From Verminephrobacter eiseniae EF01-2 (GTDB taxonomy: Bacteria > Pseudomonadota > Gammaproteobacteria > Burkholderiales > Burkholderiaceae_C): 64,000 nucleotides of DNA. Of the stretch, positions 25,034-34,012 are shown piece by piece. The notes under the pieces were generated by a model, which did no database searches, was not told where the DNA came from, and saw nothing but the letters and a program-made list of their open reading frames with translations. The position numbers and the translations under genes were made by a program. The stretch spans positions 5,444,501 through 5,508,500 of the forward strand of contig NC_008786.1 in assembly GCF_000015565.1 (NCBI RefSeq). The letters are read 5' to 3'. Positions within the stretch are counted from its first letter, which is position 1, and every line of letters starts with the position of its first letter.

Positions 25034-26517
25034 CCGGCCATTCGATTCGCGTGATCCTCGTTGCGCTGGCGGCAGTGGCGAGCGTCGCCCAGGCGCAGCC
25101 AATCACCTCCGCACCCATCGCGCTGCAGGGCGCCGGACCGTACCACCGGCTGACGCTGCCGCTCGCCATCTACGGCCACGCCGCTCATGGCGACTTGAGC
25201 GACCTGCGGGTGCAGAACGCCGCCGGGCATGCGGTGCCCTATGCCTGGTTGCGCAACGAAGCAGCCGCACCGCGCACAGCTTCGCAAGCGGTGCCGATCT
25301 TCGCGTTGCCCGGCAACGCCGCATCGGGTGACACCGCGATGGTTTTCACCGTCCGCCCGGACGGCTCGCTGGCGTTGGACGGCAAGCCCGCCGCCAAGGC
25401 GAGCGAGGCAACGCAGTGGCTCATCGACGTGCGCCAGGTCGAGGGCCGCCTGCTGCAGGCGCGTTTCCAGGTCGCGCCCGATGCACGCGGCCTGTTCGCC
25501 TTCCGGCTGGAAGCCAGCGACGACCTGCGGCGATGGCGTCCGGTGGGGGGCGAGGAGCAACTGGTGCGCCTGGCCCATGGCGGCCAGACCATCGAGCGGA
25601 TGGCGGTCGAGCTGGGCAACCTGCACGCGCGCTTCCTGCGCCTGCGCTGGAGCGATCCACAGCATGGCGCGCCGCTCGCCAAGGTGGAAATCGACAGCGT
25701 GCAGGAGGTCGAGCCGGTGGCGCCGATCGAATGGTCCGGCGCGTTGAAGCCGGAGCGCTGCGCGGAAAACTACTGCGACTACCTGCTGCCGCGCGGCCTG
25801 CCGCTGCAGAGCCTGCGCATCGACCTGGCCGACATCAACACGCTGGCGCAGGTGGGCGTGTCGGGCCTGGTCGATGCCACGCCGGCTTCGGCGCCGCCGC
25901 CGCAGTTCGCGCCGCGCAACCCGCTCTACGCGTTGCGGCACCAGCAGCGCCGAACGAACCCGCTGCCCAGCGGCCCCGGCGAGGTGTCGCTGCTCGATAC
26001 GGTGGTGTACCGCCTCGCGCAAGCCGGCGGCGAGGCGCGTTCGCCGGTGCTGGCGCTCGACGGCGCTGTGCATTCGCGTCTGCGGCTGCGCACTTCCGGC
26101 CCGGTGAGCGTGCTCGGCGCCACGCCGCCGACCATCGCCGTGGGGGCCACGCCGCGCACGCTGGTATTTCTCGCGCAGGGCGGCGCGCCGTTCTCGCTGG
26201 CCTGGAGCGCGGTAGCCGACAAGGGGGCAGTGCAAGGTGCGGCGCCGGGTGCGCCGCTCGCGCTGTCCACGCTGATCCCGGGCCACGCCGCAGACAAGCC
26301 CATCGCAGCCGACGACGCCTCGGTCACGCTGCCGGTGGCTGCGGTGCAGGCCGTCGTCGCAGCCGCCACGCTCGCGCCCGTTCCCGCGACGGCGCCGCAC
26401 GATCCGTCGCGCAAATGGTGGCTCTGGGGTGCGCTGGGTATCGGCCTGCTGGCGCTCGCAGGCATGGCGGGGTCGCTGTTCGCGAGCCTGCGCAAGGACA
26501 GGGCGGCGGAGGACTGA
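25030..26517 (+). CDS. DUF3999 exported/anchored protein, partner of DUF2339
   Basis: A 495-residue protein with a Sec signal peptide (residues 1-23, ending SVAQAQP) and a large periplasmic part with beta-rich character (GPYHRLTLPLAIYGHAAHGDLSDLRVQNAAG near the start). One C-terminal transmembrane helix (about 457-482, WWLWGALGIGLLALAGMAGSLF) is followed by a short charged tail. Together with the polytopic DUF2339 partner, whose gene it overlaps by 4 bp, it probably forms an envelope complex. Its role is unknown, and carbohydrate-binding is only a guess from the fold type. Confidence 0.88.
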   Translation: MTGHSIRVILVALAAVASVAQAQPITSAPIALQGAGPYHRLTLPLAIYGHAAHGDLSDLRVQNAAGHAVPYAWLRNEAAAPRTASQAVPIFALPGNAASGDTAMVFTVRPDGSLALDGKPAAKASEATQWLIDVRQVEGRLLQARFQVAPDARGLFAFRLEASDDLRRWRPVGGEEQLVRLAHGGQTIERMAVELGNLHARFLRLRWSDPQHGAPLAKVEIDSVQEVEPVAPIEWSGALKPERCAENYCDYLLPRGLPLQSLRIDLADINTLAQVGVSGLVDATPASAPPPQFAPRNPLYALRHQQRRTNPLPSGPGEVSLLDTVVYRLAQAGGEARSPVLALDGAVHSRLRLRTSGPVSVLGATPPTIAVGATPRTLVFLAQGGAPFSLAWSAVADKGAVQGAAPGAPLALSTLIPGHAADKPIAADDASVTLPVAAVQAVVAAATLAPVPATAPHDPSRKWWLWGALGIGLLALAGMAGSLFASLRKDRAAED

Positions 26518-26544
26518 CCGGGGTCAGTTCGGATTGAAGCTGTC

Positions 26545-26926
26545 GCGGAAGGTGACAAAGACTGGATCGACACATGGCGTCCAACGACCCGGACTTCGAG
26601 ACCAAGGCGGCCGATGTGATCGGGCTGTACCTCCATCCACCGGCGCACGCCGTGGTGTTCTGCGTCGATGAGAAGACCGCCATCCAGGCACTCGATCGCC
26701 AGGACCGGATGCTGCCGCTGTCGCCAGGGCGTGCCGAGAGCACCAGGTGGAGAACTGGTTCTCGCGCATTCAGCGTGATGTCATAACCTGCGGCGGGTTT
26801 ACCTCGGTGCAGGACTTGGGGCGAAAGCTGATGCGCTATATCCGCGAACACCACAAGAATCCCAAGCCCATCAAGTGGAAGTACGACGATCCATCACGGC
26901 GTATTCGACAGGTGCCAATTCAATGA
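26545..26926 (+). pseudogene. IS630-family transposase remnant, copy 1
   Basis: The first part encodes NDPDFETKAADVIGLYLHPP, FCVDEKTAIQALDR and LPLSPGRAE, the segment around the first DDE aspartate. From 26744, in another frame, it reads QVENWFSRIQRDVITCGGFTS to a stop at 26926 with KPIKWKYDDP near the end. About 100 residues between PGRAE and QVENW are deleted, including the second aspartate. The last 183 bp (26744-26926) are about 96% identical by eye to 33830-34012, in the same orientation. Confidence 0.9.
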
Positions 26927-26951
26927 CACATTGGACTAATCAGCTGCTGCC

Positions 26952-27019
26952 TGCGACAGGTGTCACACCTCCGCGCGCCTTGGTCGCCACGCGCCTCGCG
27001 CACTGCGACATCTGTCGCA
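26952..27019. promoter_or_regulatory. Paired upstream activator palindromes
   Basis: TGCGACAGGTGTCACA (26952-26967, one mismatch) and TGCGACATCTGTCGCA (27004-27019, perfect) have the same half-sites, spaced 52 bp apart, about five helical turns. They lie roughly 105-170 bp before a sigma-54 promoter and are the likely binding sites of the activator encoded at 31771. Confidence 0.65.
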
Positions 27020-27121
27020 CCCGGGCAATCCCTGCGCCCACGCGGCTAGCCGCGCAGGTTTCCCCATCGGAACAAGCACTTGCACTCTGCCGCGCCGTGC
27101 GCAGCAGGCGGTGCGGCCGCA

Positions 27122-27137
27122 TGGCACAGAAGCTGCC
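27122..27137 (+). promoter_or_regulatory. Sigma-54 (-24/-12) promoter candidate
   Basis: TGGCACAGAAGCTGCC has the invariant GG and GC at the exact sigma-54 spacing (consensus TGGCAC-N5-TTGCA), 68 bp before the DUF1097 start. The last box is CTGCC instead of TTGCA. The linked sigma-54 activator gene and upstream palindromes support it. Confidence 0.65.
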
Positions 27138-27204
27138 TAAGCCAGTGCGTCCACCACCCCGGTGGGCGTTCACGACAAGCCTGACAACGACTGGAGACAA
27201 ACCA

Positions 27205-27693
27205 ATGAAGCAATTGCATGCGCTGGCCCTCAGCATCGCCGTTCTGGTGGCGGTGTGGGTGTACGTCAGCATCGGCCTGCCCGACCTCAAGTTCAGCCCC
27301 TGGATCGGCTTCGTCGCCTGGGCGGCCTTCTTCGCCGCAGGCGGCGGCAAGGGCGGTGCACGGCACTCGCTCGGCGCCGGCTTGGCCGGTGTGCTGCTGA
27401 CGGCGCTGACCATGGCCGGTGTGCAGCAGGCCGGCGGCGACCTCACGGCGCTGCTGCTGCTGCTGTTGCTGGTGCCCGTGCTGGCCTTCGTGCTGGTGGC
27501 GATGGCGCAGATGCCATTGCTGGCCTACACACCCGCGGCCTTCCTCGGTGCCGCCGCGTTCTTCGGCTCCGGCGGCAAGCCGGACCTGTCGATCGCGTTC
27601 GTCTCGCTGACCTGGATCGCGGGCGTGCTGCTCGGCTATGCATCCGAGTGGTTGGGCGCACGCCTGACCCAGCGCACTGCCGCCCAACCCTGA
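27205..27693 (+). CDS. DUF1097 small membrane protein
   Basis: A 162-residue inner-membrane protein with about five hydrophobic helices (AVLVAVWVYVSIGLP near 10, then FVAWAAFFAAGGGKGGARHS). The small, glycine-rich multi-span type matches DUF1097. It is the first gene after the sigma-54 promoter in the alcohol-oxidation module and lies 86 bp before the aldehyde dehydrogenase. A transport or permeability role for the alcohol substrate is possible from position only. ATG 27205 is preceded by GGAGACAAACC, a good ribosome-binding site. Confidence 0.75.
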   Translation: MKQLHALALSIAVLVAVWVYVSIGLPDLKFSPWIGFVAWAAFFAAGGGKGGARHSLGAGLAGVLLTALTMAGVQQAGGDLTALLLLLLLVPVLAFVLVAMAQMPLLAYTPAAFLGAAAFFGSGGKPDLSIAFVSLTWIAGVLLGYASEWLGARLTQRTAAQP

Positions 27694-27779
27694 GCGATCA
27701 CCTGTCCCCGGGCGGCCCGCAGGCGCAGGCCAGTCGCCCATACCCCGACCTCGACCACCACCCCCAGGAGACCATCGAC

Positions 27780-29216
27780 ATGCCCGACACCTACCAGAAC
27801 TACATCGACGGCCGTTTCGTGCCGCACCGCGGCGCCACCATCGCCGTCCACAACCCGGCCGACCACCGCCTGATCGCCGAGGTGCCCGACGGCGATGCCG
27901 CTGCTGTGGACGCAGCCGTTTCTGCCGCGCGCCGCGCCCAGCCAGCTTGGGAGAGGCTGCCCGCGATCCAGCGAGCCGGCTACCTGCGGCAGATCTCAGT
28001 CAAGCTGCGCGAGCACGCCGAAGCGCTGGCCACCACCATCGCCCGCGAGCAGGGCAAGGTCATGCCGCTGGCGCGCGTCGAGGTGAACTTCACCGCCGAC
28101 TACATCGACTACATGGCCGAGTGGGCGCGCCGCCTCGAAGGCGAGGTGCTGACGAGCGACCGCCCCAATGAACACATGTTCCTGCTGCGCAAGCCGATCG
28201 GCGTGGCGGCGGGCATCCTGCCGTGGAACTTCCCGTTCTTCCTAATCGCCCGCAAGATGGCGCCGGCGCTGATCACCGGCAACACCGTGGTGATCAAGCC
28301 GAGCGAGGAGACGCCGCTCAACGCCTTCGCATTCACCCAACTGCTGGCGCAGACCGATCTGCCGCCAGGCGTGTTCAACCTGGTGTCGGGCAAGGGCGCC
28401 AGCACCGGGGCCGAGCTAGTGGCGCACAAGGGCGTCAACCTCATCACCTTCACCGGCAGTGTGACCACGGGCGTGCGCATCATGCAGGCGGCGGCACCCA
28501 ACCTCACGCGCGTGAACCTTGAACTGGGCGGCAAGGCACCGGCCATCGTGCTCAAGGATGCCGACCTGGACCTTGCGGCCCAGGCGCTGGTGGCCTCGCG
28601 CATCATCAACACTGGCCAGGTCTGCAACTGCGCCGAACGCGTCTACGTGCAGCGCGAGGTGCTGGGCGCGCTGACCGACAAGATCGTGCAGCGCATGGCC
28701 GCCACGCGCTTTGGCAACCCGCTGCTCGACGAGACGCTGGACATGGGCCCGCTGATCAACCAGGCCGGGCTCGACAAGGTGGCCCGGCTGGTCGACGAGG
28801 CGCGCGCCGCGGGCGCCGAAGTGCTGACCGGCGGCCGCCGCGCCGACGTGGGCCACGGCTACCACTATCTTCCCACCGTCGTAGCCGGCTGCCGGCAGGA
28901 CATGTCGATCATGCGCGACGAGATCTTCGGTCCGGTGCTGCCGCTGCAGGCGGTCGACGACATGGACGAAGCCATCGCATTGGCCAACGACTCTGACTAC
29001 GGCCTCACCTCGTCCATCTTCACGCGCGACCTGAACGCGGCGATGAAGGCGTGCCGCGAACTGCAGTTCGGCGAAACCTACATCAACCGCGAGCACTTCG
29101 AGGCGATGCAGGGCTTCCACGCCGGCCGCAAGAAGTCGGGCATCGGCGGAGCCGACGGCCGCCATGGGCTGCTGGAGTTCACCGAAACGCATGTTGTCTA
29201 CATGCAGACCACCTGA
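27780..29216 (+). CDS. NAD(P)-dependent aldehyde dehydrogenase
   Basis: A 478-residue ALDH-superfamily enzyme. Visible are the cofactor segment GILPWNFPFFLIARKMAPALITGNTVVIKPSEETP (about 140-175), the TFTGSVTTG turn near 225, the general-base glutamate in LELGGKAPAIV, and the nucleophilic cysteine in NTGQVCNCAERV near 280. The EIFGPVLPL motif lies near 380. It resembles AldA-type lactaldehyde/glycolaldehyde dehydrogenases. Within this module it would oxidise the aldehyde made by the PQQ alcohol dehydrogenase. The ATG at 27780 follows CCAGGAGACC. Confidence 0.92.
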   Translation: MPDTYQNYIDGRFVPHRGATIAVHNPADHRLIAEVPDGDAAAVDAAVSAARRAQPAWERLPAIQRAGYLRQISVKLREHAEALATTIAREQGKVMPLARVEVNFTADYIDYMAEWARRLEGEVLTSDRPNEHMFLLRKPIGVAAGILPWNFPFFLIARKMAPALITGNTVVIKPSEETPLNAFAFTQLLAQTDLPPGVFNLVSGKGASTGAELVAHKGVNLITFTGSVTTGVRIMQAAAPNLTRVNLELGGKAPAIVLKDADLDLAAQALVASRIINTGQVCNCAERVYVQREVLGALTDKIVQRMAATRFGNPLLDETLDMGPLINQAGLDKVARLVDEARAAGAEVLTGGRRADVGHGYHYLPTVVAGCRQDMSIMRDEIFGPVLPLQAVDDMDEAIALANDSDYGLTSSIFTRDLNAAMKACRELQFGETYINREHFEAMQGFHAGRKKSGIGGADGRHGLLEFTETHVVYMQTT

Positions 29217-29220
29217 GCGC

Positions 29221-29838
29221 ATGAGGAACGACCCTGTGATGAACCCCGAGATGTCTTCCTCCAGCCCCGGTGTCTGCCGCTGCGCCTGCAAGGCAGCACC
29301 CCACGACCCCGGCCGGCGCCAGACCCTGGCCGGTGCCCTTGCGGTGCTGGTGCCTGCGACCGCGCTGGGCCAGGCGGGCACGCGCAAGCCCGAGCCCGGC
29401 GACCGCCTGACCTTCCAGGCCGACGATCGCCAGGGCCAGCCGCTCAAGTTGGCCGACCTGGTGGTAGGCGCGGCGCCAACAATGGCTTATCCGGTGGACC
29501 CGACCAGCGGCAAGGCGCTGGTCTCGCGCGCCAACCTGCTGACGGTGACACGCATCGCGCCGGATGCGCTCAAGCCCACCAGCGCCAAGAACGCGGCCGA
29601 CGGCGTGGTGGCCTTCTCGGCGCTGTGCACCCACGCCGGCTGCCCGGTCACGTCGCTGCATCCGAGCAAGACGCAGTTGGTCTGCAACTGTCACGGCTCG
29701 GTGTTCGACGCGTGCGACCGCGGCACCGTGATCAACGGCCCCGCCACGCGGCGTCTCGCCATGCTGCCACTGGCATTGAAAGACGGCGTGCTGACGATTG
29801 CCGGCCGCTTCGACGGGCCGATCGGCCCTCCCACCTGA
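29221..29838 (+). CDS. Exported Rieske [2Fe-2S] protein
   Basis: A 205-residue protein with a probable Tat-type signal (GRRQTLAGALAVLVPATALGQ, about residues 30-52) and a C-terminal Rieske domain. The cluster ligands are clear: CTHAGCPV near 140 (Cys, His) and CNCHGSVFD near 157 (Cys, His), with the pair of extra cysteines that form the Rieske disulphide. It starts 4 bp after the ALDH stop, and the PQQ dehydrogenase follows 58 bp downstream. A periplasmic electron-transfer role between that enzyme and the respiratory chain is inferred; a c-type cytochrome would be usual. ATG 29239 is an alternative start. Confidence 0.88.
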   Translation: MRNDPVMNPEMSSSSPGVCRCACKAAPHDPGRRQTLAGALAVLVPATALGQAGTRKPEPGDRLTFQADDRQGQPLKLADLVVGAAPTMAYPVDPTSGKALVSRANLLTVTRIAPDALKPTSAKNAADGVVAFSALCTHAGCPVTSLHPSKTQLVCNCHGSVFDACDRGTVINGPATRRLAMLPLALKDGVLTIAGRFDGPIGPPT

Positions 29839-29896
29839 ACACCGCGGCCACAGACCGCTGGCTCGCATCCCCCATCCATCAACGGAGACACACACC

Positions 29897-31630
29897 ATGA
29901 GAACCCACAAGACTCTCGCCATCCTGGGCGCCCTGCTCACGGCCAGTGCCATGGCCGCCGGCCCGACGCCCGACTACAAGCCCGTCACGGCGGCCCGCCT
30001 GGCCAACCCCGAGCCCGAAAACTGGCTGCTGACCAAGGGCAACTACGCGGGCTGGAGCTACACCCCGCTGGAGCAGATCACGCCGGCCAACGTCAAGCGG
30101 CTGCGCCCGGTGTGGTCGGCCGCCACCGGCGTCAACTCGGGCCACGAGGCGCCCGCCATCGTCAACGGCGAGTACATGTTCGTCGCCACGCCGCACAACC
30201 AGGTCATCGCCTACCACGCCAAGACCGGCAAGGTGCTGTGGAAGTTCGTGCGCGAAGTGCCCGAGGGCCTGGGCGCGTTGCACCGCACGAACCGCGGCGT
30301 CTCGCTGTACGGCGACAAGGTCTATGTCGGCAGCATCGACTGCATGATCAGCGCGCTCGACGCCAAGACCGGCAAGCTGCTGTGGGACGCCCAGGTCTGC
30401 GACTGGGAAAAGGACAGCGCCTACATCACCTCGGCGCCGCTGGTCGTCAAAGGCAAGGTGCTGATCGGCCCGTCGGGCGGCGAGTTCGGCGTGCGCGGCT
30501 TCCTCAAGGCATTCGACGCCGAGACCGGCAAGCTGGCCTGGACGCGTTACGCCGTGCCTGGTCCCGGTGAGGCCGGCTTCGAGACCTGGCCGCAGGACGG
30601 GCAGTGGAAGGACGCCTGGAAGAACGGTGGCGGCACCATGTGGATGCCCGGCAACTACGACGCCAAGAACGACGTCATCTACTGGGGCGTGGGCAACGGC
30701 GCGCCGTGGCTGGGCGACCAGCGGCCGGGCGACAACCTGTACCTGGCCTCGGTGCTGGCGATCAGCCCCGACACCGGCAACATCGTGAGCCACTTCCAGT
30801 ACCACTGGAACGACTCGTGGGACTGGGCCGGCATGAACGCACCCACGCTGGTGGAGTTCAACCGCAGTGGCAAGAAGGTCAGCGGCCTCATCAGCGCGCA
30901 GCGCAACGGTCGACTGTACTGGCTGGAGCGTGACGGCAAGGGCAAGATCACCTACAACAAGTCCGAGGCCTACGTGACCAACACGGTGTTCGCCTCCATC
31001 GACCCCAAGACCGGCCGCCCGACTTACAACGAAGAGGCCAAGCCGGCCACCGGCAAGACGCGCACCTACTGCCCCAGCCTGTGGGGTGGCAAGGACTGGC
31101 CGTACGAGGCCTACAACCCCAAGACCGGCATGCTGTACGTGCCCTACAACGACAACCATTGCCTCACGCTGACCGGTATGGTCCAGTCGATCGTGCCGGG
31201 CCAGTGGTCGGCCGGGGTGGACATCAACAAGCTCGACCTCTCGGTCAAGCCCGGCTTCGACCACATCGGCGGCATCCAGGCCTGGAGCGTCGATGGCGGC
31301 AAGGAGGTCTGGCGCCAGAAGTACCCGCACTCGTGGAACTGGGGCTCGATCCTCACCACCGGCAGCGGCGTGCTGTTTGCCGGTGGCACCAATGACCGCA
31401 TGTTCCGCGCCTACGACGCCAAGAGCGGCAAGCTGCTGTGGGAGTTCCCGACCCCGTCGGGCATCATCTCGCCGCCCAGCAGCTTCTCCATCGGTGGCAA
31501 GCAGTACATCGCGGTGGTGTCCGGCTGGGGCGTCGATGCGCAGTGGATCCAGGGCAAGATGGAAGGCTTGGCCGGGTGGGAAAAGGCCGTTCCCGAAGGC
31601 GGCTCGGTCTGGGTCTTCGCGCTGGATTGA
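29897..31630 (+). CDS. PQQ-dependent alcohol dehydrogenase (Ca-type quinoprotein)
   Basis: A 577-residue periplasmic quinoprotein with a signal peptide (residues 1-22, ending SAMAAG) and an eight-bladed propeller of tryptophan-docking repeats (AKTGKVLWKF, AKTGKLLWDA, AETGKLAWTR, AKSGKLLWEF). The metal glutamate is in SGGEFGVRG and the asparagine in GVGNGAPW. The catalytic aspartate is D309 in SWDWAGMN. The residue two places later is Ala, so the extra Asp of lanthanide enzymes is missing and Ca2+ is predicted. The usual vicinal Cys-Cys is replaced (ALHRTNRGVSLY). There is no C-terminal haem domain, so a separate acceptor is needed. Alcohol range is unknown. Confidence 0.92.
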   Translation: MRTHKTLAILGALLTASAMAAGPTPDYKPVTAARLANPEPENWLLTKGNYAGWSYTPLEQITPANVKRLRPVWSAATGVNSGHEAPAIVNGEYMFVATPHNQVIAYHAKTGKVLWKFVREVPEGLGALHRTNRGVSLYGDKVYVGSIDCMISALDAKTGKLLWDAQVCDWEKDSAYITSAPLVVKGKVLIGPSGGEFGVRGFLKAFDAETGKLAWTRYAVPGPGEAGFETWPQDGQWKDAWKNGGGTMWMPGNYDAKNDVIYWGVGNGAPWLGDQRPGDNLYLASVLAISPDTGNIVSHFQYHWNDSWDWAGMNAPTLVEFNRSGKKVSGLISAQRNGRLYWLERDGKGKITYNKSEAYVTNTVFASIDPKTGRPTYNEEAKPATGKTRTYCPSLWGGKDWPYEAYNPKTGMLYVPYNDNHCLTLTGMVQSIVPGQWSAGVDINKLDLSVKPGFDHIGGIQAWSVDGGKEVWRQKYPHSWNWGSILTTGSGVLFAGGTNDRMFRAYDAKSGKLLWEFPTPSGIISPPSSFSIGGKQYIAVVSGWGVDAQWIQGKMEGLAGWEKAVPEGGSVWVFALD

Positions 31631-31663
31631 GTGGTGTACAAGGGCGTCATGCCGGGGCTTGCC

Positions 31664-31692
31664 TTGGCTTGCGCGCGCTGCAACCCTATACT
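31664..31692 (+). promoter_or_regulatory. Sigma-70-type promoter for the activator gene
   Basis: TTGGCT and TATACT are separated by 17 bp, 78 bp before the activator start. It would give the regulator its own expression independent of the sigma-54 operon. Confidence 0.5.
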
Positions 31693-31770
31693 CGCTCGGA
31701 CCAAGCGCACAGCCACGCGGCGCATGCCGCAGGGAACCAGAGGCGCCGACACTCCGAAGGAGACAACAGT

Positions 31771-33771
31771 ATGACGCCCTCTCGGGAGCATCTCGATGTC
31801 GTGATGAACGTCGTGGGCAACGAGGCTGCCTTGACCGCGCTGGCCCTCGACAACCCCATCCACCGCTCGTGGCTGCGCTGCTACAACGACTACGGGCTGG
31901 ATCCCGCCGGGCGCCAGCACATGCGCGTGGAAAGCTCGGGTGCGCTGCGCGACCGGCACGCCAAGCACCTGGCCTACCTGCACACCGCGCGCGCCGCGAT
32001 GGAGGAGCTCTACGCGCGCGTGGCCGACCTGGGTTATGTGCTGCTGCTGGCCGATGCAGACGGCATCACGCTGGACTACCTGGGCCACCGGGCCGGCGAT
32101 TCGCCGATCCGCGCCGGCCTGGTGGTCGGCGCCAACTGGCACGAGGCGCACGCCGGCACCAACGGCATCGGCACCTGCCTGGCGGAATGCCGCACGCTGA
32201 CCTGCCACTATGACGACCATTTCTATGCCGGCAACCTCGACCTCAGTTGCACGGCCACGCCGCTGTTCGATCCTGAGGGCGAGCTTATGGGCGCGCTGGA
32301 TCTGTCCTCGCTCACAACACCCGATTCACGCGCGAGCCAGCATCTGATCGGCCACATGGCCTCGATGTATGGCCGCATGATCGAGGATGCCAATTTCCTG
32401 CGGCACTTCGGCCACCGGTGGGTCCTGCGGCTGGGACGCGCCGCGTCGCTCGTCGAGGTCAATGCCGAGGCCTTGCTGGCCTTCGATGCCGACGGCGTGA
32501 TCGTCGGTGCCGACAGCGGCGCGCGCCGGCTGCTGCAGACCGTGGACGGGCAGAGCGTGGGGGCGCTGCTCGGCCAGCCGCTGTCGGCCGTGTTCCGCAA
32601 CCCGCTGGGCGATGTCATGCGGCTGGCGCGCGCCGGCAACGGCGACAGCAGTGCACTGCTGCACCCCTGGCTGGGCGAGCCGCGCCAGGCCATGGTGCGT
32701 GGGCCGCAGCGCAGGACGCGCATGTCGGGTGCCACCTCCGTCCAGGCTGATCACCTGCAGGCTGCGCCGCAGGGCGATGTGTCTGCGCTGGAGGCTCTGT
32801 CCGACCGCGACCCGAAGATGGACGCGCTCATCTCCCAAGCCCGCCGCCTGGCCGGCAGGTCGATCAACATGATCATCCAGGGCGAGACCGGCACCGGCAA
32901 GGAGGTGCTTGCCCAGGCGATCCACCAGGCCAGCTCGCGCGCAGACCGGGCCTTCGTGGCCATCAACTGCGCGGCCATCCCCGAATCGTTGATCGAAAGC
33001 GAACTGTTCGGCTACCTGCCGGGTACTTTTACCGGTGCGCGCAGCCGCGGCATGGTGGGCCTGATCCAGCGGGCGGACGGCGGCACCTTGTTCCTTGACG
33101 AGATCGGCGACATGCCGCTGGCACTGCAGACGCGGTTGCTGCGAGTGCTGGCCGAACGCGAGCTGCTGCCCCTGGGTGCCGACAAACCCATCCCCTTGGC
33201 CTTGACCGTACTGGCAGCTTCGCACCGCAACCTACGCGAGCGCATTTCAGCCGGGCAGTTCCGCGAAGACCTCTACTACCGTCTCAGCGGCGCCACGCTG
33301 AGCCTGCCGCCGCTACGGGAGCGGCAGGACCGCGCGTACCTGGTCCGCCGCATCCTTGGCGAAGAGGCCACCGCCATCGACGCCAACGGCCACCTCACCG
33401 TGCAAGCGATGGAACTGCTGCTGCGTTATCCCTGGCCTGGCAACATCCGCGAGTTGCGCAACGTGCTGCGCTACGCCCTTTCGATGGCTGAAGGCCATGG
33501 CATCGGCGCCCGCGACCTGCCACTGGAGGTGCAACTGGTCGATGCGCCGGCCCCAGTCTTGCTGGCGACTGTGCCCGCACCGCCCGCCATCGACGTAGCC
33601 CCCGGTGGGGAGGACGCCGATGCCAGCCCCGAGGTGCACCAACTGCTGGGCGCCCTGCGGCGCCATCATTGGGTGATCGCCGATGTGGCGCGCGAGCTGT
33701 CCACGTGCCGCGCCACGGTGTACAGGCGCATGAAGCGACACGGCATCGTCGCGCCCACGCAGTTCTGTTGA
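31771..33771 (+). CDS. AcoR-like sigma-54-dependent activator
   Basis: A 666-residue enhancer-binding protein. An N-terminal GAF-type sensor (about residues 60-210, HEAHAGTNGIGTCLAE) is followed by an AAA+ domain with Walker A GETGTGKEV near 371, the sigma-54 contact loop PGTFTGARSRG near 418 (GTFTGA in place of GAFTGA, as in AcoR relatives) and Walker B DEIGDMP. A C-terminal FIS-type helix-turn-helix (DVARELSTCRATVYRRMKRHG) ends the protein. It probably binds the paired palindromes at 26952-27019 and drives the sigma-54 promoter at 27122. It has its own sigma-70-like promoter. Confidence 0.92.
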   Translation: MTPSREHLDVVMNVVGNEAALTALALDNPIHRSWLRCYNDYGLDPAGRQHMRVESSGALRDRHAKHLAYLHTARAAMEELYARVADLGYVLLLADADGITLDYLGHRAGDSPIRAGLVVGANWHEAHAGTNGIGTCLAECRTLTCHYDDHFYAGNLDLSCTATPLFDPEGELMGALDLSSLTTPDSRASQHLIGHMASMYGRMIEDANFLRHFGHRWVLRLGRAASLVEVNAEALLAFDADGVIVGADSGARRLLQTVDGQSVGALLGQPLSAVFRNPLGDVMRLARAGNGDSSALLHPWLGEPRQAMVRGPQRRTRMSGATSVQADHLQAAPQGDVSALEALSDRDPKMDALISQARRLAGRSINMIIQGETGTGKEVLAQAIHQASSRADRAFVAINCAAIPESLIESELFGYLPGTFTGARSRGMVGLIQRADGGTLFLDEIGDMPLALQTRLLRVLAERELLPLGADKPIPLALTVLAASHRNLRERISAGQFREDLYYRLSGATLSLPPLRERQDRAYLVRRILGEEATAIDANGHLTVQAMELLLRYPWPGNIRELRNVLRYALSMAEGHGIGARDLPLEVQLVDAPAPVLLATVPAPPAIDVAPGGEDADASPEVHQLLGALRRHHWVIADVARELSTCRATVYRRMKRHGIVAPTQFC

Positions 33772-33796
33772 GCATCAAACGCCGTGTAGATGACAA

Positions 33797-34012
33797 GTGG
33801 CCGCACCCACGTACTCGTCGTGGCTGAACCAGGTGGAGAACTGGCTCTCGCGCATTCAGCGTGATGTCATAACCTGCGGCGGGTTTACCTCGGCGAAGGA
33901 CTTGGGGCGAAAGCTGATGCGCTACATCCGCGAACACCACAAGAATCCCAAGCCCATCAAGTGGAAGTACGACGATCCATCACGGCGCATTCGGCAGATG
34001 CCAATTCAATGA
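33797..34012 (+). pseudogene. IS630-family transposase 3' remnant, copy 2
   Basis: Only the last 71 codons remain, starting PTYSSWLNQVENW (final DDE glutamate region) and ending RQMPIQ at a stop. The last 183 bp match copy 1 at 26744-26926 with about 7 differences counted by eye, in the same direction. No terminal repeat follows either copy. The two copies bracket the alcohol-oxidation module. Confidence 0.9.

Noticed and set aside
26875..27204. Extended N-terminus for the DUF1097 gene
   Set aside because: It would include the IS630 end, both activator palindromes and the sigma-54 promoter; ATG 27205 has a clear ribosome-binding site.
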